64,000 nt of DNA. Origin: Phalacrocorax aristotelis (lineage: Eukaryota; Chordata; Aves; Suliformes; Phalacrocoracidae). Positions 21,732-35,722 of the stretch are shown piece by piece (position 1 is the first letter of the stretch; the number at the start of each line of letters is the position of its first letter). The stretch is from assembly GCF_949628215.1 (NCBI RefSeq), contig NW_027441273.1:1-64000 (forward strand). The letters run 5' to 3'. Made by a program: the position numbers and the translations under genes. A model generated the notes under the pieces. The model was not told the origin of the DNA. It saw only the letters and a program-made list of their open reading frames with translations, and searched no databases.

Positions 21732-24700
21732 CTGAACACCTGGTTACACTGAAGCTAGGGAATGAAGAAATAGAATTTTTGGTAGATACGGGAGCCACTT
21801 CTTTGGTATTGAATACACGTAAAGAGAAATTTAATCATAAATCCGGAGGTGGTGTTAGTGCGACAGGGCAAAGAAAAATTAGCCCCTCTCAGAGCCATTA
21901 AAGTTTAAATTGGAGAAGCAATGGGCAACTCACCAATTTCTGTATATGCCTGAATGTCCACTGCCTCTGTTATGATGAGATCTATTAAGTAAATTAGATG
22001 CTCAAGTAACTTTTAAAGATGGAGAGATTAAATTACTAATACCAGAATCAAAAGCCACAGAGGCGAGAGCGTTTGTGTTACAGGATTCCTCCAGGGAGGA
22101 ACAGGTTCCCGAAGAAGTGGAAAACGTAGTAATTCCTTTGGTTTGAGCGAGCGGAGCTCCGGAGCGATCTAAGTGGGCAGAGCCGGTAAAAGTAACCTTA
22201 AAGCCTGGAGCCAAGCCGGTAAGACAAAAACAATACCCTATTAAGCGAGAGGCTCAAGAAGGATTAGAGAAGTTAATTATAAAATTTTTCAGAATATGAG
22301 CTTTTAGTGGAATGTGAATCAGAATATAGTACTCCTGTGTCGCCAGTAAAGAAATCTAGAGGCAAAGAGTATTAGCTAGTTCACCATTTAAGGGCTATAT
22401 ATCAGGTGGCCCAAGACATACATCCGGTAGTAGCTAATCCATACACTTTACTGACCTCTTTTAAAGGAGGAGCATAAATGGTTTACTGTACTAGATTTGA
22501 AGGATGCCTTCTTTTGCATACCTCCAGGCATAAAAAGTCAAAGCCTATTTGCTTTGGAATGGGAAAGCCCCACCACAGAATGAAAGACACAGCTACCATG
22601 GACCGTACTTACACAAGGATTTAAAATTAGTCCTACGATATTTGGGACTCAGCTGGCAAGAAAAAAATTAGAAATATAGAAATGTATAGAAAAAACAGAA
22701 CCCAGGGAGAGGCATATTGTTACAGAATGCAGGTGACATTCTGATAGTGGCAGAAAGTAAAGAATAATGTTTTGAAATTTTTAAATTTTCTGGGCCAAGG
22801 AAGATGCAGAGTTTCCAGAAACAAAACCCAAATAGGAGAAGCAGCAGCCATTTATTTAGGATTTGAAATATCTCAAAGACAAAGACAATTAGAAAGTGAA
22901 AAGAAAGAAACTATTTGTCAAATTCCCAAACCTAGCGGCCCAAAGGAATTGAGAGCTTTTCTGAAAATAGTGAAATGGCGTCAGCTCTGGATTCTGAACT
23001 ACAGACTCTATGTAAAACCATTATATGAGGCATTGAAAGAATCAAAGGATAAATATTTAACCCGGACGCCCGAATGCCAAACGGCATTCAAAGAACTGAA
23101 AAGAGCCTCGATGATGGCCCCTGCATTAGGCCTACCTGATTTCGCTAAACCTTTTGAGTTGTTTGTCCACGAAAGACAACATTTAGCCCTTGGAGTGCTG
23201 ACACAGCGACTGGGAACCTGGAAGAGACCTGTGGGCTACTTCTCCAAACAACTCGACCACGCGAGTAAAAGACGGCCTAGGTGTTTACGGGCAGTAGCAA
23301 CAACAGCGCTGCCGATCCAGGAAGCCCCAAAGTTAACAATGGGACAGAAGATGACAGTATGTGTCCCGCACATAGCGGTGACTGTTTTAGGACAAAAGGG
23401 GGGTCGTTGGCTATCCCTTAGCAGAATGTTGAAATATCAAGTTGTTCTGTTAGAACAAGACGATGTGGAATCGAAGACTACTGCTATACTGAATCCTGCT
23501 ACGTTTAACAACAGAAAACCTTACGGACAATTTCGAACACGATCGCTTGCTAACTATTGAACAAGTCTATTCCAGCAGACCAGACCTGAGACACAAACCT
23601 CTGGGAAAATCCTGATCTGGAGTTGTTTACAGATGGAAGAAGCTCTGGGCGAGAAGAGAAGCGAATGGCCGGATATGCTGTCATTATCACCGCCGAGGGA
23701 ACGGAGTCAGGGGTGCTGCCTGCAAACACCTCAGCACAGAAAGCAGCATTGGTAGCATTGAAGCGAGCTCTGCGAATGGCAGAAGGACAAAGGATAAATA
23801 TCTAGACTGATTCCAAACATGCATTTGGTGTGATCCACGATCATGGAGCTATTGGGAAGGAGAAAGGACTGCCATCAGCCCAAAAATCATCGATACAGCA
23901 TAAAGACGACATTCTCCAACTTCCGGAAGATGTGCAGAAACCAAAAGAAGTGGCGGTAAAGCGTTGCAAAGCTCATCAATTCGGCCAGATGGCTGTAAAC
24001 ATAAGCAAACGATTGACAGATAAAGCTGCAAAGAGGACTGCAGAGCAAGGTATCCTTGCGCTAGTACCGGTAAAACAGATCAGAATTCCAAAGTTGAAAC
24101 CGAGATATAATAAATTGGATGAGCAATTAGCAGAACAATTGGAAACATCACAAAACACAGAGAGGTGGTAGATAACACCAGAAAAACAAGTAATAATAAT
24201 AACAACCCCACAAGTTATGACAGAACTTGAAAAGAAAAGCATGAGCAAACACATTGGGGTGTAGACGCTACGGTTTTGAGTTTAAAAACATCTGTAGCGT
24301 GTGTAGGCATGACAAGAATAGTTAAACCCATAGTAGCTAAGCGTCCAATCTGTCCTAGAAATAATCCCCTGAACCAAAGGAAACCACCTTTAGGAGTAAC
24401 AAAACAAAAAATTCTCCCGGAAATTATTAGCAAATTAAGTTCTGAGTTACCCAGACAAAATAGATATAGCAGTATTTGTTAGTGCTGATTGACAAATTTT
24501 CTAGATGGCCAGAAGCTTTCTCGTGCTGCACCAACAAAGCTAGAGTAGTAGTTAAAACGTTGCTGAAAGAAATAATACCAAGATTTAGAGTGCCAACGGG
24601 AATGTCCTCTGATAGAGCACCACATTTTTTTGCAGAGGTAGTTCAACAAATTAATAAAATTTTGGGTAGAAAATGGGACCTGCATACACCCTGGAGACCA

Positions 24701-24745
24701 CAATCAAGTGAAAACTTTGAGAAGATGAACCAAACGCCGAACTGA
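21732..24745 (+). pseudogene. pol: pro-pol pseudogene, copy 3
   Basis: Shared lesions (defective YVDD box, RNase H TAG) plus two private 2-bp deletions: one ends the RT/connection frame early at 23560, the other shifts the frame just before the integrase core (24476-24745). The DD35E residues are still present in the core frame. Confidence 0.9.
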
Positions 24746-24819
24746 CATAGTGGAATATTATTGATCTAGGATGGAAGTATTGAGAAAATTATTATTTCAG
24801 AACTTCCATACGGGGGAAA

Positions 24820-25377
24820 TGTAACCAAAGCGATGAAATCAACCAACCAGAGACAGTGTTCCATTACGGGAACATGGAGCGTACGAATCAGCGCATCCGT
24901 CGATCTGCATTTTAGTCCCTAGGCGATCGTTAATGCGAACAGAACAGACGATGTGCTTCTGTCAGAAAAGGATGACAAAACGCGGTTTCGTGGAGCAGAC
25001 TGAGAAAACTAGCCAAGAAGGTAAAAAGGTAATTCCTTTACGCAGGGGGAGATCGCGACCACCGACTCACAGACCACCACCGACCCAAGTAATACCGCCT
25101 ACTCAGAAGAGAACAACGGAAGAGGACAACCGAGCCTGCGCAGCGATTTACATACGGAACGAGCAAGTTTGTACCGATCAGCAGACAGGACAATAACGAA
25201 TACGTATGAATACGTAAAATTTTGATCTACAAATTGAACGGGAAAGGTGCGTGAGGTACGCACGCCAGCAGGAGCGATCCCCCGTGCATCCGGCGCCGTG
25301 AATAAAGAATGCCTGCTCTTTAATACTAAATTGGCGTTGAGGAGTCGTTTCCGATTTTACCGCGTTTTTCGGTAACA
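24820..25377 (+). repeat. 3' LTR, copy 3 (558 bp)
   Basis: Type-A variants as in copy 1 (GGAGCAGACTG, CAGCAGACAGG, CGCCAGCAGG). Followed by CAGG (25378-25381). Confidence 0.92.
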
Positions 25378-25590
25378 CAGGGAGTCAGACCAAGAGGGCC
25401 AGAGAAAGACAAAATACCGACAGGCTACAGGACAGAGCAGGAGGAATAAAAAAACGGAGCCAGAGCCAGGCAGAGAGAGGCGGAGATAGAAAAAGGAGCC
25501 ACAGGCTACAGGACAGAGAGAGGGAGGACTGAAAAAGACGGCGAGGCAGGGAGCCACTCAGAGCGAGATGGAGAGAGAAGGTGCGGGGGG
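25378..25590 (+). repeat. Purine-rich minisatellite stretch, unit 3
   Basis: Counterpart of 5118-5330. Confidence 0.7.
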
Positions 25591-27688
25591 GGCCCAAAAG
25601 AAAAAATAAAATTTTGCAGCAGGTAAGGAAAGAGAGGGGGCCGGGGGAGAGACAGGGAGGGCCCAGGACGCACAAGAGAGGCAACGGGGCCCCACTGGCC
25701 CAGGACTCACCGCGACTCTCGCTCTCAGCGCTGCTGGCACAATTTAGCCGTTCACATGCTTCTTTCCCCTCCTCTCCTCCCTGCCTCTTCTGCAGCTCCA
25801 GACTCTAGGCCGACCTCCACCTAAAGAGGATACGTGGGTGTCTTACCGCTCTTACGAGACGAGGCTTCCTCGGCACGTAGCCTAGCTCGCTCGTGCACTA
25901 CACGCCCGTACCCAACTCCGGGTTACGCGTACGGACCCTGCGGTGCACGTTGGTGGCCTGGCCCGCTGCGGACTATGAAGGGGGATCCTTCCTCCCTCAC
26001 CTGCAGGGACAGGCTCTCTCTTGCCTGCAGCAGGAAGGCAGCTGGCAGCCAGAGCGCCTTCAGTTTCTTCTGCTTTACCTTTCGTTGGCGTCTCCAGCTT
26101 CAGCCGAGGCAGCTCCTCTCCACAGCCGGGAAGGGCTCTGTGTGTCCCTTTTCGCCCCGGTGCTGCGAGGATGGCAAAGCCGGGCAGAGAGAAGCCACGC
26201 AAGCCTGAGACGGCCGCAGTCGACGGCGTCCCCGGGGAAGGACAGACAACCACGTCCTCAGCACGGTCTCTGGGAGAGGGAAAGAAGAAACAGCGACCGT
26301 CATTACCGTCGATCGACCCTGACCAAAGCCCCTCCTTGCGCAGGGGCTTCCGGACACACCGCCCCTTCCCCGCGCTACTGCTACGGGCCCCTGCGCCGAG
26401 GGGGAATCCAGTGCGCTTGAGGGCCGGCTCGCTGCCTTCACGACAGGGCCTGGGGGCGGCCAAGGGCTACGCAGCACGCTTCAGGGGAGGTGCCGGGGCT
26501 GGGGGCAGGCACACGGGGCAAGGGGGGGCCAGGGGAGGCTGAGCGGGAGCTCCGGCGAGCCGGGGAGGCGGCCATCATCTGCGCCCTGGGCACGGGGAAA
26601 AGGTCCTCCTCCTTTCCCTCTTCCCTTCTGTCAGCTCCCGGGGAACTCACCGCTTCTCGGGGAGCGGCCGCACCCGGAAGCCCCCAGAAATCAACACGAA
26701 TCCAACCCCAAAAATACACCGCGCCTACCGTACGCGGCACGGCCGCCCGGCACCCGAGCGCCGGAAGACCGCGCCTCCCGCCACGCCCCGGCGAACCACG
26801 TGACAGCGCCGGCAGCCACTGCGCCTGGACTACACCTCCCGGCATGCTCTGCGGCACAACACGGCCGCCCGGCAGCCGCTCGCCGCAAGGACTACACCTC
26901 CCGGCATGCTCTGCGCCACAACACGGCCGCCCGGCAGCCGCGCCCCACAAGGACTACACCTCCCGGCATGCTCTGCGCCACAACACGGCCGCACGGCCAC
27001 CCGGCAGGCGCACCACCACAGCTCCCGGCACGCCGCCAGCCCGCCCTCCCCGCTCTCGGACCCTACGGGCCACCGTCCCTCCCGCCGATGCACCCGGAAG
27101 CCCCACCGAGCCCTCAGCACAGCCTCGCTCTCCCCACCGCCCGCTCCGACCCGGCGCTGCCCCGCCGCAGCCCTCCTCGGGGCTTGACCCGGGACGCAGC
27201 GCTCCACCACCCAGCCCCCGCTCACCTCCTCCCTCGCTACAGTCGCAGCCCGCTGACGCTCGGCCACAGCTCCGCTCCGCTCCGCCCTCGGCTCACACTG
27301 GCCCCCCGGAGCCGGGCACCACCCCTTTTCCAGGGAGGAGCCGGCACCGTCAGCCCCACCGCCCGCACCTGGGGCTCCTCCATCCAGACCCCGCCCACAG
27401 CTGAGGCGCAGCAGCAACGGGGGGCCCCCTCCCCTCACCCCCACAGTGCACCACCTCCTCCCCTGGGCTCCATCACAGCCCCTTGCCCCACGCAAAGGCA
27501 GCGCAAACGCAGCCCTGAGGGCAAAGGAGAGGGCAGGTGTCTGTGCAGGCGCACACGCGTAACAAGTCCCTGGAGCCATTCGTGGCTCAGGGTCCCCAAC
27601 GCTCCCCCTGCCCCAAGGCCACCTCGGCCGCCGTTGCCGCAGCCGCACGGAGCTGGTGTTGGCTGCGATAGTGCTCATTTTCTCCACA
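25591..27688. promoter_or_regulatory. GC-rich promoter-like block, unit 3
   Basis: Counterpart of 5331-7428. Mosaic: CACATGCTTC near 25753 as in unit 1, but the later diagnostic sites as in units 2 and 4. Private change CACCGCCCC near 26357. Confidence 0.65.
26829..27033 (+). repeat. 62-bp tandem repeat of ZNF143/SBS-type sites, unit 3
   Basis: Motifs at 26829, 26891 and 26953 intact, degenerate copy at 27015. Confidence 0.85.
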
Positions 27689-28230
27689 GTAGCTAGGAAG
27701 GGATACGTTTTGGATTTATGCTCAAAACACCGTTAATAATGTAGAGATGTTTTCGTTCTTGCTGAGCACTGCTTCCACAGTCAGAGCCTCTTCTGGTTCT
27801 CTCAGTGCCCCACCAGCAAGTAGGCTGGGAGAGGACACAGCTGGGAAAGCTTTCCCAGCTAACTGACCAAAGGGATATTCCATACCATTTGACACCATGC
27901 TCAGCACACGCAGCTGGGGGAAGAAGGGGGAGTCCTTGGGGGAGGGGGGGGGGGCAGGGGCTACGGCATTTCTCTCCCTAAGTAACCGTTACACATGACA
28001 GCCCTGCTTTCCCAGAAACAGCTCAACACCTGCCCGCCGAAAAGGAGGAGTGAATTAATTCCTTGCTTTGCTTCCACGCACAGCTTTTGCTTTACCTATT
28101 AAACAGTCTTGATCTCAACCCATGATTTTTCTCACTCTTACCCTTCCAGCTCTCTCCCCCAGCCCACTGAGGGTGGAGCGAGCAAGCAGCTCCCTGGTGC
28201 AGAGTTGCCAGCTGGGGCTAAGCCACGGCA
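27689..28230 (+). mobile_element. Avian ERV LTR, unit 3
   Basis: Same LTR and orientation as at 7429-7970. Confidence 0.75.
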
Positions 28231-29937
28231 CGCGCTTGTCCTGATTTGGCAGGGAACGGACCGTCCGTCGCCTGGCTCCTGGAGCGACGGGCTGCTGGGC
28301 AGAGGGGGAGGCCACCAAAGGTGAGGAGCAGGGCACGGGACAGTAGGAAGAGAGAAGAGAAGAGCGGCATCCGGCTGGACGGGGCGGGGGGGACGTGTGT
28401 GCGTGTAGTGAGAAGGCACGAGGCAGGGAACAGGACGGCCAGAGAAGGACAGGGAGCCTGACGGAGGTGGAGATAAAAGCAGCAGAGAGAGGGGAAGAGA
28501 GGCAGCAGAAAGAGGGAAGAGCAGGACACAGACCAACAAAGAAGGAAGAGGAGCAGGCTGGAGACGCACAAAGAACCTGGGGCAGGCAGCACGACAGCGA
28601 GGGAGGAAAGAAGAATAGGGGCAGGAAGCTGGACCGAGCGCGATGGAGAAAGACAAGATAAGCGACAAGAACAGGGCAGAAAGGGAAGAATGAAGCCACG
28701 GGGACAGGGAGCCGAGACAGCCAACGACAGAGGGAAGGGGCCAGGGAGGGAACACCACAAAACAAACCACGGGGCTACGTGGTACAGAGCACGAGAAGGC
28801 AGAGAATTAAGAATTAGGGACAGGGAGCCAGAAAAACAACAAAAAAAACACCAAAACAAAGGGAGATGGAGAGCAAAAGGAATCGCAATGCGTACAGAGA
28901 GAAGAGAGAAACAATTCTAAGAGAGGGTCACGGGGAAGCCAGAGACAGCAAGATGGAGAAAGGACAAAAGCTACAGGCTACAGGGCAGAGAGGGAAGAAT
29001 TAATGAATAGACGCAGAGAGCTGGGCAGAAAGAGGTGGAGAAAGGCTGAAGATCACACGGCCAACAGGGAAGAGAGAAGAGAGGGAGGAATTTTAAAAAC
29101 AGGGGCAAGAAGCCAGAGAGAGGGAGAGAGAGGCAACAATAAATGGGGACAAGCCACAGGGCAGCGAGGAGGGAATCGATGAATAAGAACAGCAGACCAA
29201 AGAGAACACAATGTAGAATGGAAAAAAGGAACAGCGGCCTACAGGGAAGGAGGAATTAAAGATCAGGCACTGGGAGGCAGACAGAGACACATGAAGAAAC
29301 AAGTGGGGGAAAAAAAAAAAAAAACCAACAACGGCAACGGGCTACAAAGACAGACAGAGAGGGAAGAAATAAAACATCGCAGCAAGGAGCTGGACAGAGA
29401 GAGATGAGGACAAACAAATAGCACGGGTCTACGTGACAGAGAACGTGGAATTAGAACACAGAGAGAGGGAGCCGGACAGAGAGAGAGGCCGAGAGAAAAA
29501 CCTAGACGGGCTACAGCGGGCAGAGGCAGGGATTAAAACCTAGGGACAGGGAGCTGGACAGAGAGAGACGGAGGTCACAGGGAACAGCGGTGGCTGCAGG
29601 AAGAACAGGAATCCACAAATAGGGAAAGGGAGCTCGACAGAGAAGAACTCAGAAAGGCAAGAACAGTAGCAGGGTGCAGAGCAGAGCAGACGAATGAAAA
29701 AGCGCGGGGGGAGCGTTGAGGCAGACAGAGAGAGATTAAGAAAAAAGTCACGGGCTACGTGGCAAAGCAGGAGGAATTCAGAAACGGGGATGGCAACCAA
29801 GGGAGAGTGAGCTGGTGAAGGACAACGGGTATTCAAAGTGAGGGACGGGGAGCTGGGAAAAGCGAGGCAGAGAAAAACAGAATCACAGAGAGAATCACAC
29901 AAAGCCAAAAAAGAAGAAACTGAACAACAGGAACAGG
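28231..29937 (+). repeat. Purine-rich block with 83-90-bp minisatellite, unit 3 (type A)
   Basis: Carries the type-A variant set of unit 1 throughout the last 1.1 kb. Ends in CAGG (29934-29937). Confidence 0.75.
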
Positions 29938-30465
29938 TTTAACCAAAGCGATGAAATCAACCAACCAGAGACGGTGTTCCATTACGGGAACATGGAGCGT
30001 ACGAATCGGTGTGTCTGTCGATCTGCATTTTAGTCCCTAGGCGATCGTTAACGTCAACAGAACAACAGACAACGTGCTTCTGTCAGAAAAGGATGACAAA
30101 ACGCGGTTTCGTGGAGCGGACTGAGAAAACTAGCCAAGACCGCCAAGATTAAGAGCCAAGAAGGCAAAAGGCAATTCTGGCAGGGGGAGATCGCGACCAC
30201 CGACTCACGGACCACCACCGAGCCTGCGCAGTAATTTACATACGGAACGAGCAAGTTTGTACCGATCAGTAGACAGGGCAATAATGACTATGTATGAATA
30301 CCTAAAATTTTGATCTACAAATTGTACGGGAAAGGTGCGTGAGGTACGCACGCCAGGAGGAGCGATCCCCCGTGCGTCTGGCGCTGTGAATAAAGAATGC
30401 CTGCTCTTTAATACTAGATTTGTGTTGAATAGATATTTCTGATTTTACCGCGTTTTTCGGTAACA
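29938..30465 (+). repeat. 5' LTR, copy 4 (528 bp)
   Basis: Starts TTTAACC as in copy 2; type-A variants. Confidence 0.92.
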
Positions 30466-30967
30466 GTTTTGGCACCCCAGATGGGACCCTGCTTTTGAAT
30501 CTCGACGGATCCGCGGGACCGTGGGACCTGCAGCCAGCCCCAAGGAATTCTCGGGGAGAGCTTCCGATCCCCAGGCCAGAGAATTCTGAGCAAGATCCCT
30601 TGGACTGAAGTAAACAAGGCATTCTTTTAAGAAGAAACTTAGGTAGAATAATACGTGGGGTTAGCTTCCCACATAGGATAGGATAGTGGGTTTGAGTCCC
30701 ACGGGCCTGCCCGTAAGGCGCGGCAAAAGCCACGCAGGGTTGGGGCCAAGAGGTACCTCGGTTGGTAAGTCTCTGCTAGGCGAAAGCCTGTGGAGCGGGA
30801 CCCGAGGGTAGGGGGGTCTTCAACAGGGGGTTGAAGTCTCCAGGGATATCTAGCAGGGCGCTACAGATCCCAGTGGCGGATTTCCAGTGAGACCTCTAAC
30901 GGGGGTTGGAGTCCCTCTGACTACTATTTGCGATAGCGCACAATCACAACTACTAGTTGACTGGGAG

Positions 30968-31859
30968 ATGGGAGCATTTCTGAGTAAGAAACCTATCCCA
31001 CAGAGAACACCTTTGGGATGTATTTTGAAGCACTGGAAAGACATCGGGGGTGATGACCTACTAACTCGGAAACCATTAATTGAATATTGCAATCATTGGT
31101 GGCCAACGTATCAATTGGAAGGTGGGCACAAATGGCCAGAACATGAGACATTGCAATATCGTACCATCTTGCAATTAATGTTGTTTTGTAAAAAGGGAAG
31201 GCAAATGGGAAGAAGTGGCATATGTTGATTTGTTCTTTACACTGTGGAACCATCCAGCGTGGCAGAAACAGCGTGAGGTATGTCCACAGGATTCTACGGC
31301 AATGTTTTTGGAGAGAGGAAAATGTGGTGAGAACTTGAAGTGTTGCTCTACTTGTGATACTGGATACTTCACTTGATGGAACTGACAAGAAAATAGTATT
31401 GAATACAGCCAGAAGACAGGTGCAGGGAGCACATGCTAACAGGAATTTACAGAGAACAATTAATAAGAATTTTCCATCTACAAATCCCGAGTGGGACCCT
31501 AATCAGCCAGGACCCAGGGGAATGTTGACTAGATGTCAGAGAGAGATTTTATTTGGAGTAAGACACGCAATGCCAAAAGCAATAAATGGGTCAAAATTTA
31601 TGAAGCGAGACAAGAATTAAAGGAGTCCCCTTCAGCCTTTATGGAAAGACTGAAGGTGACTGCCAGAAAATATACTCATTTGAACGCAGAAAAACCAGAA
31701 AAAGCAATTCAGTTGGTCTCTATATTCATAAGACAATCAGCCCCAGATAGTGGGGGGGGGAGAAGAAACCTTCAGAAGCTAGAAGAACCTGAATCCAGAG
31801 ATCTGGGTAAAATGCTTGAAGTAGCTTGGCATGAAGGAGACCAGGGGAATCAACCCTAG
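30968..31859 (+). pseudogene. gag: gag pseudogene, copy 4
   Basis: Met-Gly start at 30968, matrix frame open to 31228, capsid frame 31533-31859; no zinc knuckle. No private lesion seen. Confidence 0.85.
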
Positions 31860-34800
31860 CTGAACACCTGGTTACACTGAAGCTAGGGAATGAAGAAATA
31901 GAATTTTTGGTAGATACGGGAGCCACTTCTTTGGTATTGAATACACGTAAAGAGAAATTTAATCATAAATCCGGAGGTGGTGTTAGTGCGACAGGGCAAA
32001 GAAAAATTAGCCCCTCTCAGAGCCATTAAAGTTTAAATTGGAGAAGCAATGGGCAACTCACCAATTTCTGTATATGCCTGAATGTCCACTGCCTCTGTTA
32101 TGATGAGATCTATTAAGTAAATTAGATGCTCAAGTAACTTTTAAAGATGGAGAGATTAAATTACTAATACCAGAATCAAAAGCCACAGAGGCGAGAGCGT
32201 TTGTGTTACAGGATTCCTCCAGGGAGGAACAGGTTCCCGAAGAAGTGGAAAACGTAGTAATTCCTTTGGTTTGAGCGAGCGGAGCTCCGGAGCGATCTAA
32301 GTGGGCAGAGCCGGTAAAAGTAACCTTAAAGCCTGGAGCCAAGCCGGTAAGACAAAAACAATACCCTATTAAGCGAGAGGCTCAAGAAGGATTAGAGAAG
32401 TTAATTATAAAATTTTTCAGAATATGAGCTTTTAGTGGAATGTGAATCAGAATATAGTACTCCTGTGTCGCCAGTAAAGAAATCTAGAGGCAAAGAGTAT
32501 TAGCTAGTTCACCATTTAAGGGCTATATATCAGGTGGCCCAAGACATACATCCGGTAGTAGCTAATCCATACACTTTACTGACCTCTTTTAAAGGAGGAG
32601 CATAAATGGTTTACTGTACTAGATTTGAAGGATGCCTTCTTTTGCATACCTCCAGGCATAAAAAGTCAAAGCCTATTTGCTTTGGAATGGGAAAGCCCCA
32701 CCACAGAATGAAAGACACAGCTACCATGGACCGTACTTACACAAGGATTTAAAATTAGTCCTACGATATTTGGGACTCAGCTGGCAAGAAAAAAATTAGA
32801 AATATAGAAATGTATAGAAAAAACAGAACCCAGGGAGAGGCATATTGTTACAGAATGCAGGTGACATTCTGATAGTGGCAGAAAGTAAAGAATAATGTTT
32901 TGAAATTTTTAAATTTTCTGGGCCAAGGAAGATGCAGAGTTTCCAGAAACAAAACCCAAATAGGAGAAGCAGCAGCCATTTATTTAGGATTTGAAATATC
33001 TCAAAGACAAAGACAATTAGAAAGTGAAAAGAAAGAAACTATTTGTCAAATTCCCAAACCTAGCGGCCCAAAGGAATTGAGAGCTTTTCTGAAAATAGTG
33101 AAATGGCGTCAGCTCTGGATTCTGAACTACAGACTCTATGTAAAACCATTATATGAGGCATTGAAAGAATCAAAGGATAAATATTTAACCCGGACGCCCG
33201 AATGCCAAACGGCATTCAAAGAACTGAAAAGAGCCTCGATGATGGCCCCTGCATTAGGCCTACCTGATTTCGCTAAACCTTTTGAGTTGTTTGTCCACGA
33301 AAGACAACATTTAGCCCTTGGAGTGCTGACACAGCGACTGGGAACCTGGAAGAGACCTGTGGGCTACTTCTCCAAACAACTCGACCACGCGAGTAAAAGA
33401 CGGCCTAGGTGTTTACGGGCAGTAGCAACAACAGCGCTGCCGATCCAGGAAGCCCCAAAGTTAACAATGGGACAGAAGATGACAGTATGTGTCCCGCACA
33501 TAGCGGTGACTGTTTTAGGACAAAAGGGGGGTCGTTGGCTATCCCTTAGCAGAATGTTGAAATATCAAGTTGTTCTGTTAGAACAAGACGATGTGGAATC
33601 GAAGACTACTGCTATACTGAATCCTGCTACGTTTTTAACAACAGAAAACCTTACGGACAATTTCGAACACGATCGCTTGCTAACTATTGAACAAGTCTAT
33701 TCCAGCAGACCAGACCTGAGACACAAACCTCTGGGAAAATCCTGATCTGGAGTTGTTTACAGATGGAAGAAGCTCTGGGCGAGAAGAGAAGCGAATGGCC
33801 GGATATGCTGTCGTTATCACCGCCGAGGGAACGGAGTCAGGGGTGCTGCCTGCAAACACCTCAGCACAGAAAGCAGCATTGGTAGCATTGAAGCGAGCTC
33901 TGCGAATGGCAGAAGGACAAAGGATAAATATCTAGACTGATTCCAAACATGCATTTGGTGTGATCCACGATCATGGAGCTATTGGGAAGGAGAAAGGACT
34001 GCCATCAGCCCAAAAATCATCGATACAGCATAAAGACGACATTCTCCAACTTCCGGAAGATGTGCAGAAACCAAAAGAAGTGGCGGTAAAGCGTTGCAAA
34101 GCTCATCAATTCGGCCAGATGGCTGTAAACATAAGCAAACGATTGACAGATAAAGCTGCAAAGAGGACTGCAGAGCAAGGTATCCTTGCGCTAGTACCGG
34201 TAAAACAGATCAGAATTCCAAAGTTGAAACCGAGATATAATAAATTGGATGAGCAATTAGCAGAACAATTGGAAACATCACAAAACACAGAGAGGTGGTA
34301 GATAACACCAGAAAAACAAGTAATAATAATAACAACCCCACAAGTTATGACAGAACTTGAAAAGAAAAGCATGAGCAAACACATTGGGGTGTAGACGCTA
34401 CGGTTTTGAGTTTAAAAACATCTGTAGCGTGTGTAGGCATGACAAGAATAGTTAAACCCATAGTAGCTAAGCGTCCAATCTGTCCTAGAAATAATCCCCT
34501 GAACCAAAGGAAACCACCTTTAGGAGTAACAAAACAAAAAATTCTCCCGGAAATTATTAGCAAATTAAGTTCTCTGAGTTACCCAGACAAAATAGATATA
34601 GCAGTATTTGTTAGTGCTGATTGACAAATTTTCTAGATGGCCAGAAGCTTTCTCGTGCTGCACCAACAAAGCTAGAGTAGTAGTTAAAACGTTGCTGAAA
34701 GAAATAATACCAAGATTTAGAGTGCCAACGGGAATGTCCTCTGATAGAGCACCACATTTTTTTGCAGAGGTAGTTCAACAAATTAATAAAATTTTGGGTA

Positions 34801-34877
34801 GAAAATGGGACCTGCATACACCCTGGAGACCACAATCAAGTGAAAACTTTGAGAAGATGAACCAAACGCCGAACTGA
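31860..34877 (+). pseudogene. pol: pro-pol pseudogene, copy 4
   Basis: Same domain order and stops as copy 2; RT/connection frame 32900-33745, integrase core 34608-34877. Confidence 0.9.
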
Positions 34878-34951
34878 CATAGTGGAATATTATTGATCTA
34901 GGATGGAAGTATTGAGAAAATTATTATTTCAGAACTTCCATACGGGGGAAA

Positions 34952-35509
34952 TGTAACCAAAGCGATGAAATCAACCAACCAGAGACAGTGTTCCATTACG
35001 GGAACATGGAGCGTACGAATCAGCGCATCCGTCGATCTGCATTTTAGTCCCTAGGCGATCGTTAATGCGAACAGAACAGACGATGTGCTTCTGTCAGAAA
35101 AGGATGACAAAACGCGGTTTCGTGGAGCGGACTGAGAAAACTAGCCAAGAAGGTAAAAAGGTAATTCCTTTACGCAGGGGGAGATCGCGACCACCGACTC
35201 ACAGACCACCACCGACCCAAGTAATACCGCCTACTCAGAAGAGAACAACGGAAGAGGACAACCGAGCCTGCGCAGCGATTTACATACGGAACGAGCAAGT
35301 TTGTACCGATCAGTAGACAGGACAATAACGAATACGTATGAATACGTAAAATTTTGATCTACAAATTGAACGGGAAAGGTGCGTGAGGTACGCACGCCAG
35401 GAGGAGCGATCCCCCGTGCATCCGGCGCCGTGAATAAAGAATGCCTGCTCTTTAATACTAAATTGGCGTTGAGGAGTCGTTTCCGATTTTACCGCGTTTT
35501 TCGGTAACA
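34952..35509 (+). repeat. 3' LTR, copy 4 (558 bp)
   Basis: Type-B variants as in copy 2; followed by CAGG (35510-35513). Confidence 0.92.
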
Positions 35510-35722
35510 CAGGGAGTCAGACCAAGAGGGCCAGAGAAAGACAAAATACCGACAGGCTACAGGACAGAGCAGGAGGAATAAAAAAACGGAGCCAGAGCCA
35601 GGCAGAGAGAGGCGGAGATAGAAAAAGGAGCCACAGGCTACAGGACAGAGAGAGGGAGGACTGAAAAAGACGGCGAGGCAGGGAGCCACTCAGAGCGAGA
35701 TGGAGAGAGAAGGTGCGGGGGG
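35510..35722 (+). repeat. Purine-rich minisatellite stretch, unit 4
   Basis: Counterpart of 5118-5330. Confidence 0.7.

Larger units (their letters stand above)
19810..25377 (+). mobile_element. Defective gammaretrovirus-like provirus, array copy 3
   Basis: Complete provirus, 4 bp shorter than copy 2 because of two private 2-bp deletions in pol (near 23503-23506 and 24441-24443). These private changes show it is a distinct copy and not a sequence duplicated in assembly. Confidence 0.95.
29938..35509 (+). mobile_element. Defective gammaretrovirus-like provirus, array copy 4
   Basis: Complete provirus with the same structure and lesions as copy 2. Confidence 0.95.
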